A stretch of DNA of 64,000 nt from Alentia gelatinosa (GCA_950022655.1 OX465589.1:26031626-26095625), one strand, 5' to 3'; positions 1-11,156 are shown, counted from the stretch's first letter. A program made the numbers and translations. Notes: generated from the sequence alone by a model not told the origin.

Positions 1-284
1 ATTATCACTATTTTGAAGATTAAGAGAAGACGTAACTAGGTTTTAGAACTATTGCGAGTCCTTTTCTATATTTCACTAGCATATCAGATATTTGTACCTA
101 TACGAGACTGTGATCTAGCCTTTTTTGAGAGCTAGAAAATGAAAACCGAGGGCGTTAAAGTCCACATCCTTCAAGCAATTAGAAAGTCACCAAATGTCGA
201 CAAGGAGATTTAGATGACAAGCTGGACGAGGCGAACACTGTACCACGTTGTAGACAGTCGCCGTAACCCAAGCATACCACAGAC

Positions 285-560
285 GGCGATATTAGCCAGC
301 TCGAACCGGGCCAGGGCGACAAAAAAACGCCTCAGTTGGCTGTGCCGCGCCCGGCCGGCGAGGAGCGGGGCCGGCTGGACGGCGGGCTGAGTGAGTGTGA
401 GCGGGGTGAGTGGGACAGCGAGCCGGGAGACGGCCAGTCGTAGACGGCGTTATACACCACTCACCGCCACACCGCGCCACCGCCACGCGCCCAGCACAGA
501 CAAAACACAACAAATAACACCGCTCAGTAATGCAGGCAGGCGGCATCTGGCAGCAGTGGC
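285..560. promoter_or_regulatory. GC- and CpG-rich patch, possible promoter
   Basis: A locally GC-rich stretch with many CpG dinucleotides in an otherwise AT-rich neighbourhood, with runs such as CGCGCCCGGCCGGCGAGG. Its reading frames are biased Pro/Arg/Ala and resemble no known protein. A CpG-rich promoter or 5' untranslated exon is possible, perhaps for the CTDSP gene 6.8 kb downstream, but no splice donor or known coding sequence links them. Confidence 0.3.
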
Positions 561-685
561 GCGACCTGACAAGGAGCCAGCCTCGTGTTTTGTTCCTTTT
601 ACTTTTGTAAAAGAAAATTGTTAGATTAATGTAAAGGTATATGTATCCCCAGTAATTATTAGAATTGTCAGTCTAATCTATAATT

Positions 686-950
686 CAGAACTGGCAGTTT
701 TCCTCTTTTCCAAAGAAATCATTGTTTTCGTTCTCAGTTCATAAAATTATTTTTTATAGTGTAAGCAACGATAGAATAAATTGGGTCTCATTCAATAAGG
801 CAACAAACAGTGCCTCAAACCTCCACACACACACCTGGGCCCAGGGTAATAACGATGTGTTTTCCATATTTTCTCAGTCTGTTTAAGGCAGTAAATTCCA
901 CATAAAAAATATTTCCTATTTTTGTCATGACCCCAACTGACATCTCTGAT
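686..950. mobile_element. MITE-like element, CAGGGATGTCAGTT-tip family, copy 1
   Basis: Begins CTGGCAGTTTTCCTCTTTTCC and ends GACCCCAACTGACATCTCTG, so the ends are imperfect inverted repeats. Inner and terminal sequence is shared with copies near 4062, 10359, 57600 and 63277. No coding capacity. Confidence 0.6.
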
Positions 951-1528
951 AATTACAAGCCAATAATATATAAAAAAAAAAGGATTCCACAGGGTAACGG
1001 AAAATGCCCATTGGTTTTAATACAATAATTAAAACTTGGCAAAAACACCTCTAGCTGTAAGGGTGTTGTGGGGGGGGGGGGGGGTTGATACAAGAGAAAA
1101 TAAGTAAAGAAATTTCCCCTCCTTCATTTCTTCCTTCTCTGTTAAGGGGTGGGAGTTGTAACATGCGGATCACAAACCGCGAGGTTCAGTTCCTGATACA
1201 TTAAATGCACCATATTGAGTTCATACTCATCTCAGAATGTTTGTTTCACTAAGATCGTTATCAAACTCAATATCAATATTGTTAGCAATTCTAAAAACAA
1301 TTAGTGCTGACATTGGTAATTTGGCTTATCATGTACCTACCTACCAACACGTAGTCGTCTAGTTTTATCCACCATTTTGGGGTTTTACTCAGGCAACTAG
1401 AATGACATGCATCACACACTAAGTTTGGCAGTTGCTCAATAAATCATGTATTTTCCCTGATGACGTAGTTTATCTCTATCCGTAGAGGATTCTACAATAG
1501 AATCATCAAACACACCATCTTTCAATGC

Positions 1529-1867
1529 TTAACCCTTTTAAGGACGGGCGCCTATGACAGAACTGCACACTTGGGGACGGCTACTAATGACTATGTACAG
1601 ATCTAGGGGACGGGCCATTGTCCTCTAAACTCAAAATTCGAAGGTTTATCACATGATATAATGTGTTATCCTTAATATTTTTATTTCTATTATCTAAAAT
1701 TCAAAAATATGCTGTTATACCTACATTCTATGCAAATTTCTAGTTTATTGTTGAAATATTTTCTTTTCAAAAACAATTTCATAGATATCCAGCAAATGAT
1801 GCCTTAAGGCATCATCCGCCCCCTGCCGAATGATGCCATAAGGCATCATCCGCCCTTAAAGGGTTAA
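1529..1867. mobile_element. piggyBac-like MITE with TTAA target sites, copy 1
   Basis: About 331 bp between two TTAA tetranucleotides. The ends are inverted repeats: TTAACCCTTTTAAGGACGGG on the left and the complement of CCGCCCTTAAAGGGTTAA on the right. TTAA flanks with CCC/GGG tips are the signature of the piggyBac superfamily. There is no open frame for a transposase. The right part holds the perfect palindrome GATGCCTTAAGGCATC and a near copy with CATAAG. The same element occurs in reverse orientation at 56308-56645. Confidence 0.75.
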
Positions 1868-2774
1868 TAAACTGATTCATCTAGTAACAGCTGAACTGAC
1901 TTTTCTTTTTTCAAGTGTGACTCTTCAAGGGTCTAAATAATCCGAGTCAATAGCATTTGATTATGATAAAGTTGTCCAACATGTATCTCCATAGCTCTGT
2001 CCCTATTGCTGCCTCCTTATCTGTTCATATCTTAGGTGAAGTCATGTTATGTCTTGTGATTGAACCATACTTCAATCACTTCACTAGAGACCTTTTTTGT
2101 CACGGTTAAGAGATAATGATAGGTCTGTTTACAGCGACACAACAAGTCTGGATTTATCTGATATGGGTTACCTGGATACGAATATATAGCGTTATAGATA
2201 AAGCGGCATGGCAGTCCATTAAGTTTGTATCAGTTGGGAATTTTATAGTCCACTCTGAGTACTTCTTCCCCCTTGCTTATAAGAGAGAAGAAGATATTGA
2301 TTTGACAATTATAAGAACGACTGGGTAACCCATAGAGTCCCGTTATGGAGAAATATAGAGGAAACCATCATGACAGATATGCGCACTTTGTATACAGCGT
2401 AGTTCCTGATAGGGTTGCTCCTACTCTTCTGACCCACAAACACATGTCACAGTAAGGAATGTGATAAGATACGGTCATCAAAAATAGGGAGATGATAAAT
2501 ATTCGCCATAAGAGGAGGTGAGACATACAGTAGTCAGGTCTGCAGAATAGTCAATAACGGATTAAATGAAAAAGTTTCATTCAGTATCGCTAAGCATACA
2601 TTTCATAAATCAATAAGTAGGAAAGTGTAACCACAGGAACGAAGAATGGGGGGAGAAATTGGAAAGAATAAACGTGGGGCATTAAATGAATGAAAAGGAA
2701 GAAATCCAATGTAGGAAAGGAAATAAAATTAAGCCAAATCCATCATTCTCTATGGTATAGGTCTTCTTGCTAAT
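1868..2774. other. Intergenic DNA, nothing recognised
   Basis: AT-rich sequence without a supportable gene. Open frames are short and have no recognisable protein motif. Confidence 0.6.
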
Positions 2775-3194
2775 ACTCATTCTGCATTATGATTAGCTAT
2801 GTTACATACACTCATTCTGCATTGTGATTAGCTATGTTACATATACTCATTCTGCATTATGATTAGCTATGTTACATATACTCATTCTGCATTATGATTA
2901 GCTATGTTACATATACTCATTCTGCATTATGATTAGCTATGTTACATATACTCATTCTGCATTATGATTAGCTATGTTACATATACTCATTCTGCATTAT
3001 GATTAGCTATGTTACATATACTCATTCTGCATTATGATTAGCTATGTTACATATACTCATTCTGCATTATGATTAGCTATGTTACATATACTCATTCTGC
3101 ATTATGATTAGCTATGTTACATATACTCATTCTGCATTATGATTAGCTATGTTACATATACTCATTCTGCATTATGATTAGCTATGTTACATAC
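2775..3194. repeat. Tandem array, 12 copies of a 35-bp unit
   Basis: Units of 35 bp (ACTCATTCTGCATTATGATT followed by AGCTATGTTACATAT) start at 2775, 2810, 2845 and so on to 3160. The copies are nearly identical; single changes sit in the first two and the last, with ACATACA in place of ACATATA and one GTGAT. Such homogeneity suggests recent expansion. Confidence 0.95.
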
Positions 3195-3720
3195 AGTATG
3201 AGTTTTGCGCACCAACGCCACCGTTTGCAGGCCACTTCACTCTAAAACCGAAACCACTTGGCGGTAGTCGTACGTGGGACGACAAACGTAGGCCACAGAG
3301 AGGATTAGTGAAACTTATGTAACGATCTCCAAGATCTATAGACGATCAGGAAGTAAATGTGCTTATGCGGGGAATAGTTGCACACCGCATCTCTATTTGC
3401 ATTACGTAAAGCGGAGTATACGGCAGGCAGAACACACTGGGTTGTGACGGAATTAATCCTCCTGCCAACAAGCGAGGAATCTCACCAGTAAATCACTCAG
3501 TGTGCGTGGCGCCTGGTAAATGAATATCGGCCCGGAATCCTCCTGAGCACGGGGATTGTGGTTGACCACTGGACCGCGCGTGCTGAATCAAAGCATGGTG
3601 TGGTCAAAGCATGAAGTGCCGATATCAAGTGGAACATTATCAAATACAATTAGTCAGCTTTGATTGATTCGGTAGATGATGTGTGACTTGAGGGCCAGCA
3701 CCCACTGAGGACTCAACCTC
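3195..3720. other. Intergenic DNA, nothing recognised
   Basis: Moderately GC-rich single-copy-looking sequence. No gene or known repeat was recognised. Confidence 0.5.
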
Positions 3721-3734
3721 CCGTCGATGTTGTT

Positions 3735-3995
3735 ATTGCAGCCACTTTTCTCCTTCACCCCAAGCAGTGGTAGCTTTACTGCTATATCAAAGGCCAATCC
3801 TTCTCATACCATGTCTATGTGGTGTGGGAAGTAATAGAACTCTCACCTCTGGAAATGTGTAGGGGTGAGGTTTCCACCTAAATTCATTTCATAGATTCGA
3901 TCACCATCCTTGTGGTGTAAAAGAACCTTGAGAAAGACTGGTGAGAACCTGCAATGGTGAACTGGACGTTAAATCAAACCAACAAACCAACAAAA
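3735..3995 (+). mobile_element. SINE-like repeat, family with GACGTTAAATCAAACC tail
   Basis: Shares about 200 bp with 51465-51690, for example AGCAGTGGTAG.TTTACTGCT, CAAAGGCCAATCCTTCTC and AAATGTGTAGGGGTGAG. It ends in GGACGTTAAATCAAACCAAC with a CAAACC-rich tail. Direct orientation and a simple 3' tail fit a SINE. No tRNA-like head was identified. Confidence 0.65.
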
Positions 3996-4061
3996 AAAGC
4001 ACAAATCGTTAGGGAGAGAGAGAGGGATAATTTTCGTAAGATGTGAACGAGGATTTATATA

Positions 4062-4214
4062 CAGGGATGACAGTTTTCTACATTTCCATGGAAATCATTG
4101 TTTCCATTTCCAGTTTATAAAATGGCTTTTCTTGTATAAACAAAACTATTATGAATTGAACCTCGTTCACGCCAATAAAAGTGGGTTGAACCTCCTTATA
4201 AAGTCTCAGTCCCA
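4062..4214. mobile_element. MITE-like element, CAGGGATGTCAGTT-tip family, truncated copy 2
   Basis: Starts CAGGGATGACAGTTTTCTAC and continues with CCATGGAAATCATTG and TTTATAAAATGGCTTTTC, as in the other copies. It lacks the right tip, being cut off by the SINE that follows at about 4215. Confidence 0.6.
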
Positions 4215-4325
4215 TCTCGAAAAGAGTTGACTGAAATAAGTCTACGAAAGTGAAAAGCTAAATCGTTGATAGTCCCTATATACCCTCAGGGCCCCCCTGG
4301 GACGTTAAACCACAAACAAAGAAAC
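4215..4325 (+). mobile_element. SINE-like tail, GGGACGTTAAACCACAAAC family, copy 1
   Basis: Nearly the same about 100 bp occurs at 57000-57088: TTGACTGAAATA.GTCTA, GAAAGTGAAAAG, TAGTCCCTATATACCCTCAG and GGGACGTTAAACCACAAACA. Direct orientation with a CAAA-rich 3' tail suggests the 3' part of a SINE. Confidence 0.65.
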
Positions 4326-4633
4326 AACAAACAATCCCATGCAGCTTGCCACCGTCTGGAACAAGTCCACTCGTCTGAGACTGCATTCTAAAGCCTGATG
4401 CCCATCTACCGATTCAGGGTTGAGCAATTAGATTGCAAATCGTATAGGAGTCGGTGAACTTGTCGCAGGCAAATTACGCAACTCTTCGCTCGATCTGCGG
4501 ACATTGAGGAGATGGGGTGGTGGATTACCTAAGCAAATCGGTCTACTAATCGGTCGCTCACCCTTGCCTAGCTGTCCTACATCTACCAACTACGGCCGAC
4601 TCCGTTAGGATGCCTTGGCTGAGACAAATTACT

Positions 4634-4758
4634 GTTCGTTTGTCGCCGACAAAGGTACATGAATGTTCCGAAATCGGTAGATGGGCATTGGGCTTTAAAG
4701 CCAATACACACTGTACGATTTCGGAACATGAATGTTCCTTTCTCGGCGACAAAAGAAC
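4634..4758. repeat. Foldback (hairpin) element
   Basis: The arms GTTCGTTTGTCGCCGACAAA and TTTCTCGGCGACAAAAGAAC, plus ATGAATGTTCCGAAATCG and CGATTTCGGAACATGAATG, are inverted copies around the centre ATTGGGCTTTAAAGCCAAT. Diverged pieces of the arms (TTCCGAAATCGG, TTGTCGCCGACAACGG) recur at 4866-4950. Confidence 0.75.
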
Positions 4759-4959
4759 AATCGTAAGCTCAGGCGAGGCCTAGAAAATGTGTGGGCCAAT
4801 GTGACACCCCCCTACAGTAATTTGCCTAAGATTTGGAAATCCCCCCCATGGCGATGTACCTTTTTGTCGCAGACAGATTGCAGTCCAATGTTCCGAAATC
4901 GGGACCGATAAATTAAGGAACGTGTTCCTTCCCGTTGTCGCCGACAACGGAGTTTAAGA

Positions 4960-7097
4960 AATACCCCCCGTGGTTCCTACCAATTATGGCCCTTAATTAG
5001 TCGCTGGGTGAGCAGAAATGCCCATGCCACACACAGACTGAGGCCAGCTCACCGATTTAACTCCCATATACTGAGATTTATTACTTGTTCCTTTATCGGT
5101 GGTCCTAAATCGCTCACGATTTACGCAGTCCGTCGTCCAGTGTGGACAGAATTTGCTTACGATTAACTCATGCTAATGGCTGCCATAAACGTTGTGGGAA
5201 TAGTCGACGCGATGTACATATTTGCCTGAGACAAGTTAAATAACCCTGCCGATTCAGGGAGTTAATCGGTGGAAACGAAATCGTTCAGTGGGTATTGGCT
5301 TTTAGACGTGTAAGTCGTGTGGTTATGACGAGACACACGGCACTCAGTGGAGGAGGCCGTGTGGCTGTGTACATTACCAGGCGCCGTGCTCTATTTCTAT
5401 GAAGCACTGGTAAGTCTGATATCTAACATCTAGGGACTACAGCCCAGCAACCAGACGAAGGCAGCTGTCATAGAGCGAAACTTTTTCACACAATCCATGT
5501 TATATACAGAGCATACGCTCTACATACCTTACAGGGGAAGTGTATATCCAGTAGTAATCACCTTGTTTACTAGGTTTCAAATGTCTTCTGTTTTTAAATT
5601 ATTTTTGGAAAGGTTACAACAAGGAAGAGCTCAATGAGAATCAAGCTTTTTGAAGGTCGTTTGGAAAGTGGAAATAAACTGTTATTAACACTTCTGAAAT
5701 GAAAGATATTTACGGATAGATAAAGCTCACCATGTCCTGAAAATGAAAAAATAATAAAAGAGAGAAGGATAAATTCCAAAATAAAGCAGACGACAGGAGA
5801 ACTGCTTAGTATCGCACCAAACCGTTGTAGCCGCTGCACTCTTGGAATTTGGGTTTTACTTTAGGGGATTTCCTCATGGTAGTGCAGTCCTGTGTTGTCA
5901 ACTCGAATACATCCCGTTGTCGCCAGGGTCAGGGCGCACAGGCTCTCAAAGTGGTAACCCGACGGCGGCGCGGTCTGTAAACGGACGAGCCGCTTTGCTT
6001 CGTGCAGGAACGACATGGCGGCCTGTCGTTAAATGTCCATATATGGGTAACGGGACAGATGGTTGTAGTAACAATAGAACTCTTATAGACCACAGCAACA
6101 GCGGGTAATAGAGATAAACTACTCGCCCATCATACACTATGCCCGTGTACGCATGTAGCAGACCACTTGTTGATGGTGTCCTCCGTAAAAAAAGCGTATT
6201 GAATGGTGGCTTTACCAATAGATGAGACAGTGTTGAATTTATTACATATCACTTGTGTACTCATCAATCACTGATAAGCACAGATATATCATTTCAACGA
6301 GTTAGACCAAACATCTCTCCTCGGATATGACTCTCTTACAGATAGTTAGCTCCTTAGAAATTCAGTCACACATTCTCGTTGGATTAAAATTATATTTGCA
6401 CACAGAAGTTTGACTAAATGCGTCATAGGATGTAAGCAGTTCACAGAGCGTTGTACCGGCCTCACAGACTGTGTCTACTTTATGTACATCTGATCATGAT
6501 TATCATATCAGCATATACATAATGCATGCTGATTAAAAATATATATACATCTGTATATTGAAAATTCTCACCATACCCAGTCTACATCGATTATGAATTG
6601 AAATTCAATAATTGACTAGATATAATCAATTCGACTAATAGTGACCAAATCTGGATGGCCAGAGCTTTCCCAACTGATAACACAACACATAGTTAAGCAT
6701 TGACCCTGATTAGTGAACGATGGTTCGAATTACACTTATAAGAAACTCATAATTATTATTCAGATAATCTGTAGAGCAAGCAGTTCTATCGCGGTAATGG
6801 TTAAGTACTTTGTGACCACGACATTCTATCTAGAATAATTATTACAAAACAATATGTATTGTGTAGTTCCACGTACAAGGCCATCACATAGACTAGTTAC
6901 TGTTAAATGCAAATTTGACTAAGTTGTATGTTAATAAGTAGAGTTGATTCACGTTGGTGTTGGCAATAAGTTGTAGTGTTAGTAATATAGTGATACATGT
7001 TCTGCACACAGCCACACGACTATCATAGTGTCTCGTTACCATTGACTTATTCTTGTTGCTATGTGAATTTGTATCAGCGTCTGTCTCCATTTTCCAG
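4960..7097. other. Intergenic or upstream intron DNA, nothing recognised
   Basis: No exon with family similarity was found. An 81-codon minus frame near 5.6-5.8 kb and 88-90 codon frames on both strands near 5.9-6.2 kb lack motifs. The missing N-terminal CTDSP exon could lie here undetected, since that part of the family is poorly conserved. Confidence 0.5.
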
Positions 7098-7193
7098 GCC
7101 CCCCAACAGTATCTCTTATCGCCGGTGATAAGAACGGATAAAAAATGTGTTGTAATTGACCTCGACGAAACCCTTGTACATAGCTCTTTCAAG
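7098..7193 (+). CDS. CTDSPL: CTDSP exon with DLDET catalytic motif
   Basis: 32 codons, acceptor TTTTCCAG and donor GTAGGT. It encodes [20 protein letters not shown] and TLVHSSFK. The first Asp of DLDET is the phospho-accepting nucleophile of the HAD phosphatase fold. The first residues, APQQ, continue from an upstream exon that was not found. Confidence 0.93.
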
Positions 7194-10100
7194 GTAGGTT
7201 CAAATTCGTTCTTCTTTTGATTGTTGACAAAGATGGTGTTTGTGGTTACAATATGCAATAAGTCGCTAAACTGCGATAAGGATCTCCACCAGTGACAGGT
7301 GCTGGAATGTTGAACGATGCTGTTATTGCATGAGCTGCTGTGAGCTAGTGTCAAACAAGCTGATAAAACCAACTCAACCAAATCATCGTAGTATACTCGA
7401 GATCCTGTGAAAATAATGTAATGTAGCCGTCCAGCTTCTATCTTCAAATATTGTAATTTCTCTTTGTTCTGAACTAAACAAATTTGAAAAATATGACTGC
7501 TTAGAGTGCCTAACAATATTTTGTCCTCTGGATGAATATTTAACAGAAACCAAGGACAATTTTTATATATCACTCCATGACAATTGTAAGGTGTTTTCTT
7601 GTAAACTAATACAATCACGATGAATGATAATGTGACGACTTTTGTGTTCTCCACATTGCAGCCAGTGAGTAACGCAGATTTCGTTGTGCCAGTAGAAATT
7701 GATGGTACAACTCATCAGGTAAGCCTTCGTTTACCCAGTGGTACTTTATTAAGTAGAGTCAATTCAGGCAATCAAAGAGATTCTACCATAAATAAGGTCA
7801 TCTGTTTATGATAAACCTGATCGTCCAACGTCAGTCAACCTGTGAAATTTAACATTAAGAAGCAATATTTTGAAAATATTTGTTACGCCTGAACGTTGTG
7901 AACCTTTTCGTAGTGAATCTATGGTAGAAGTTTTATGCTCAGTGTTGTAGTGTTTGATTTAAACCATTAACCATGCGTTATTCTCTTCTCAGGTATATGT
8001 CCTAAAGAGGCCTTACGTTGACGAGTTTCTTCAGAAGATGGGTGAATTGTTTGAATGTGTCCTCTTCACAGCGAGTCTAGCCAAGGTAAAGAGCAAAGTT
8101 CTCTAATTTGATATAAAAAAAACTATTCACAAATAAAATAAGTGTATTATTGTGAGAGCGATGTGGCACACCATTTGTATCTTTGTTTCAATGTATGTGA
8201 CATTTGAACTGGACAAGAGGTTAAAATCAAGGGTGATAGATTGGCCTATAAGGTGGAATGGTTCAAAGTCCCAAATAACACGCACAGCAACGTGTCAGTT
8301 TATTGATCTGCGTCCTTCAGGTCTCTCATTGTCTGCACTAGTCCTGATTTATTATTTGTTTACTCCTAATCAGCACCATGTTTTGCTATATTTAGATTCG
8401 AGTCATTACCAATCAGGCAAAAACCCAGCTTCTAGGGAAGTCCAAGGAGTATTTGAGGAAAAACAATTTCATCACTTTTTGTGAGAAATTAATTATTGGA
8501 AAAATGTCAGAGGGTGGCACTCCACCAGGGAAATCAAATCTACGGGGACACTTTGTGAAAAATCGAACCAAATTTAAATCAATATTTCAAAGGTTTTTTT
8601 ATCCAGATTCATCCCACCTAATCCTATTGAAATCATAGAATTCATCATCAACTTTTCCGGAATTCTTCCAAGTTTGGAAAAAGTCCTAGTTCTTGTTCAT
8701 AAAGTTCTTGATATGCTTAGTTTTCGGCTTTAAACCACTGGTGTTCGCTCATAGGCCACTTACAGGCGAATTGGACTCATCGCTCCGCTATTAAATTCCA
8801 CCTTATCAAGATCAGCAGTTACACTGTTGTTTATACCTCATTGTGTTATTTATGAGGTATTGCTTGTATTTTACATATAGTTATAGTAACATCACTTTAC
8901 GTGTCTAGTGACTTAGATGTATGATAATGGCATTTATTTGATTTACATGAATTAGAATCAGTAAAGTTGGGTCATCTATTCAGTGTGAGTTTATTCTTAA
9001 GGAACTCTCTTATTAGATGTACCTTAAACCTGTAAATATAAATGTTTTCTCCTCTCCCCGCAGTATGCTGATCCCGTGGCCGACTTGCTGGACAAGTGGG
9101 GCGTTTTCACAGCCAGACTGTTCCGGGAATCATGTGTCTTTCATAGGGGAAACTACGTCAAGGTAAAGCGTCTCTATAACAGCGCTCAACGGGCCTACTC
9201 CTCTAGTTCTGTCTTAAACATTCACTGGTAGGGGTGTGCCTTGGTGCACTACTGGTGAAGGTCGAGCGAGTGGCTTAGTCTACCACCGGCCATGGATCAG
9301 TTTGTGCCTCGGGGTACTCTTTGGGAATTACGTGGTAAATCATATGGTATATAAACAACAGAGTTATGTGACAATCGTAAGAAAAAAACAAGAAAAGTCA
9401 ACCTTGAAAGAGGATATACTGAATATGTTAGGGGTGTAAAAATAATTACTACAAATGTTGAATATTATTTCTGTCAATATAGAAATGCAAACAGTCAGAG
9501 TATGAGCAGTGTATCATTCTCATACAACTTCCTCACGTGCTGCCTGGAATCCTACCTTAGAAAGTGTGTGTTTTTAGATCATACTCTAACACGATCTGTC
9601 AATAAGAAAGCGAAACCGCACGTGTCTAAGAATGGGTTACGAGATAAGTAGCTGCTTAAACCAGAGTTTGTCTTCTGAAGTCATTCAGTCCCATGTGAGA
9701 GCAATACAGCTGGATTACCTGTTCTGATCAAGTCTGTTATGGGTAATGCATAGAGCGCAATAAGTGACATCGTAACTAAGTGTATATGAAGTATAACATA
9801 GACAGGAATTAGTGAGAGGTTGACCCTCCTGACTGCAATGTACAAACTATATGGCCATATATTTAATATTACTCCTTCCTATTTCTCTTTCCGAAATTAA
9901 TCCTTTAGATTTAGAATTTCTTAATGATTCTTTACTATCAGTTACCATAGAGAATGTTTTAGTTGCCTTATGTAAATACAACACATTTATATGAATATAT
10001 CCTTTCAAATACGACACGTTTATATTATAATTTGTCTACAGATATATTCATACTAAATATGTACGTGGTCTTTATACTTTCCAGAATCTGTTATAACGCT

Positions 10101-11156
10101 AAGCTATTCTTTGTTTTAGTGTATGTAGATCATGTATATAGCTGTTGTCTCTTGCATCACTGTTTTGAACACATGTGGTTGTGATTTCAGGACCTGGGTC
10201 GTTTGGGACGCGAGTTGACACAAGTGGTCATAATCGACAACTCTCCAGCTTCCTATATCTTCCATCCAGACAATGCTGTACGTATTCCTGCCTTACTGTT
10301 AAAAAGATCATGGAAGTAGACATTAGTAAAATATTATAAATGGCCACAGTAGTGTATTCAGAGATGTCAGTTTTCCACTTTTCCGTGGAAATCCACTTTT
10401 CCATATTCAGAATATGTAATTGCTTTTCCTTACGTCAAACAAAGATGATATTGGTTTAGCCCCATTTATGCCAATAAGAAAGTGGTTTGAACTTTCCCAC
10501 AGAAGCCAAGCCCCATGCCATGGCCGACAAAGATATATTATTCAAGATTTCCTGGTCTCCCTGAGAAAGAAAATCCACATTAAAAATATTGCCACTTTTT
10601 TCCCCGACCCCAACTGACATCCCTGTGTATTCATAGCAATGAATTACCGAAATATTATTTCTTATCTTGATGATATATCGCTCACAATCCCTCGTTTTAT
10701 CAGTCTTTAATTTTATTATTCATGTATGTAATATGTTTCGAAGAATTAAGAAACAGAACTTATGATCAGCCATGTGACTTTATCGGAAGTAATTTCGATG
10801 CAATTCTTAAGTATTGATAATGGACAGTGTATTCTCTAGAGTTTTATATACATGGTGATGGTGAGGAACAGTAAAACGTAAAAACTCATTTAGTTTCCAT
10901 GTTCTCCACTGCATCATCTTGCTTTCCTGTATCATCCATATCTCATAGATTTGATTCAACTTGGTTTTTTTTACGCTAGAATAACTCTTGTAATTTTTAT
11001 CTAATATTGTCTTTTTTCCCTTGGCTGTGACAGGTACCCGTCGCCTCGTGGTTCGACGACATGTCGGACACAGAGCTGCTGGACCTCATTCCCTTCTTTG
11101 AGGGCTTGTCTAAAGTAGACAATGTTTACAGCGTCTTACGCAACGCTAACACATAG
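7098..11156 (+). CDS. CTDSPL: CTD small phosphatase (SCP/CTDSP family), 6 exons, N-terminus not found
   Basis: HAD-superfamily protein serine phosphatase of the FCP1/SCP family. Known members remove phosphate from the RNA polymerase II C-terminal domain and from regulators such as SMADs and REST in the nucleus. Exons are 7098-7193, 7662-7718, 7993-8085, 9064-9162, 10191-10277 and 11034-11156. All junctions are phase 0, so the frame runs through 184 codons to TAG. Visible motifs are [10 protein letters not shown] (catalytic DxDxT), [28 protein letters not shown] and the metal-binding IIDNSPASY, followed by the family C-terminus [10 protein letters not shown]. The family's poorly conserved N-terminal exon (about 80-100 residues) was not recognised; it may lie left of the window or in 1-7097. 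CTDSP1, CTDSP2 and CTDSPL cannot be told apart here, so the symbol stands for the family. The exons look intact and the gene is probably functional. Confidence 0.93.
7662..7718 (+). CDS. CTDSPL: CTDSP exon, insertion-strand segment
   Basis: 19 codons, [19 protein letters not shown], acceptor CATTGCAG and donor GTAAGC. This matches the family segment NADF..PVEIDGT.HQ between the catalytic loop and the VYVLKRP strand. Confidence 0.92.
7993..8085 (+). CDS. CTDSPL: CTDSP exon, KRPYVDEFL...FTASLAK
   Basis: 31 codons, acceptor TTCTCAG and donor GTAAAG. It contains [19 protein letters not shown] and LFTASLAK; the Thr-Ala-Ser stretch is HAD motif II. Confidence 0.93.
8086..9063 (+). other. CTDSP intron
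   Basis: Intron between the FTASLAK and YADPV exons, GTAAAG to CCCGCAG. A 110-codon open frame at 8152-8484 has no recognisable motif and lies wholly within the intron. Confidence 0.8.
9064..9162 (+). CDS. CTDSPL: CTDSP exon, [13 protein letters not shown]
   Basis: 33 codons, acceptor CCCGCAG and donor GTAAAG. It contains [20 protein letters not shown] and [13 protein letters not shown], including the conserved arginine and lysine near the active site. Confidence 0.93.
9163..10190 (+). other. CTDSP intron
   Basis: GTAAAG to TTTCAG. AT-rich, with no feature recognised apart from short open frames. Confidence 0.8.
10191..10277 (+). CDS. CTDSPL: CTDSP exon with IIDNSP motif
   Basis: 29 codons, acceptor GATTTCAG and donor GTACGT. 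It encodes [20 protein letters not shown] and SYIFHPDNA. The DN pair is the magnesium-binding motif of the family. Confidence 0.93.
10359..10625. mobile_element. MITE-like element, CAGGGATGTCAGTT-tip family, full-length copy 3
   Basis: Starts CAGAGATGTCAGTTTTCC and ends CCCCAACTGACATCCCTG, so both tips are present as inverted repeats. The sequence TGTATTCA occurs at the left tip and again directly after the right tip, consistent with a target-site duplication of about 8 bp. The element lies in the last CTDSP intron and has no coding capacity. Confidence 0.75.
11034..11156 (+). CDS. CTDSPL: CTDSP terminal coding exon
   Basis: 40 codons plus TAG, acceptor GTGACAG. It contains [20 protein letters not shown] then [20 protein letters not shown]. 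Both the composition and the end position are typical of the family. Confidence 0.93.
   Translation, partial: VPVASWFDDMSDTELLDLIPFFEGLSKVDNVYSVLRNANT

Noticed and set aside
292..624. 84- and 77-codon frames in the CpG-rich patch
   Set aside because: Overlapping frames on opposite strands, biased Pro/Arg/Ala composition caused by GC content, no domain.
2775..3194. A CRISPR array
   Set aside because: The units are directly adjacent with no unique spacers, and the genes around are animal genes.
6893..7654. 253-codon minus-strand open frame
   Set aside because: Its middle is the exact antisense of the conserved CTDSP exon at 7098-7193, whose sequence is fixed by the other strand. The rest is intron. 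No recognisable domain.
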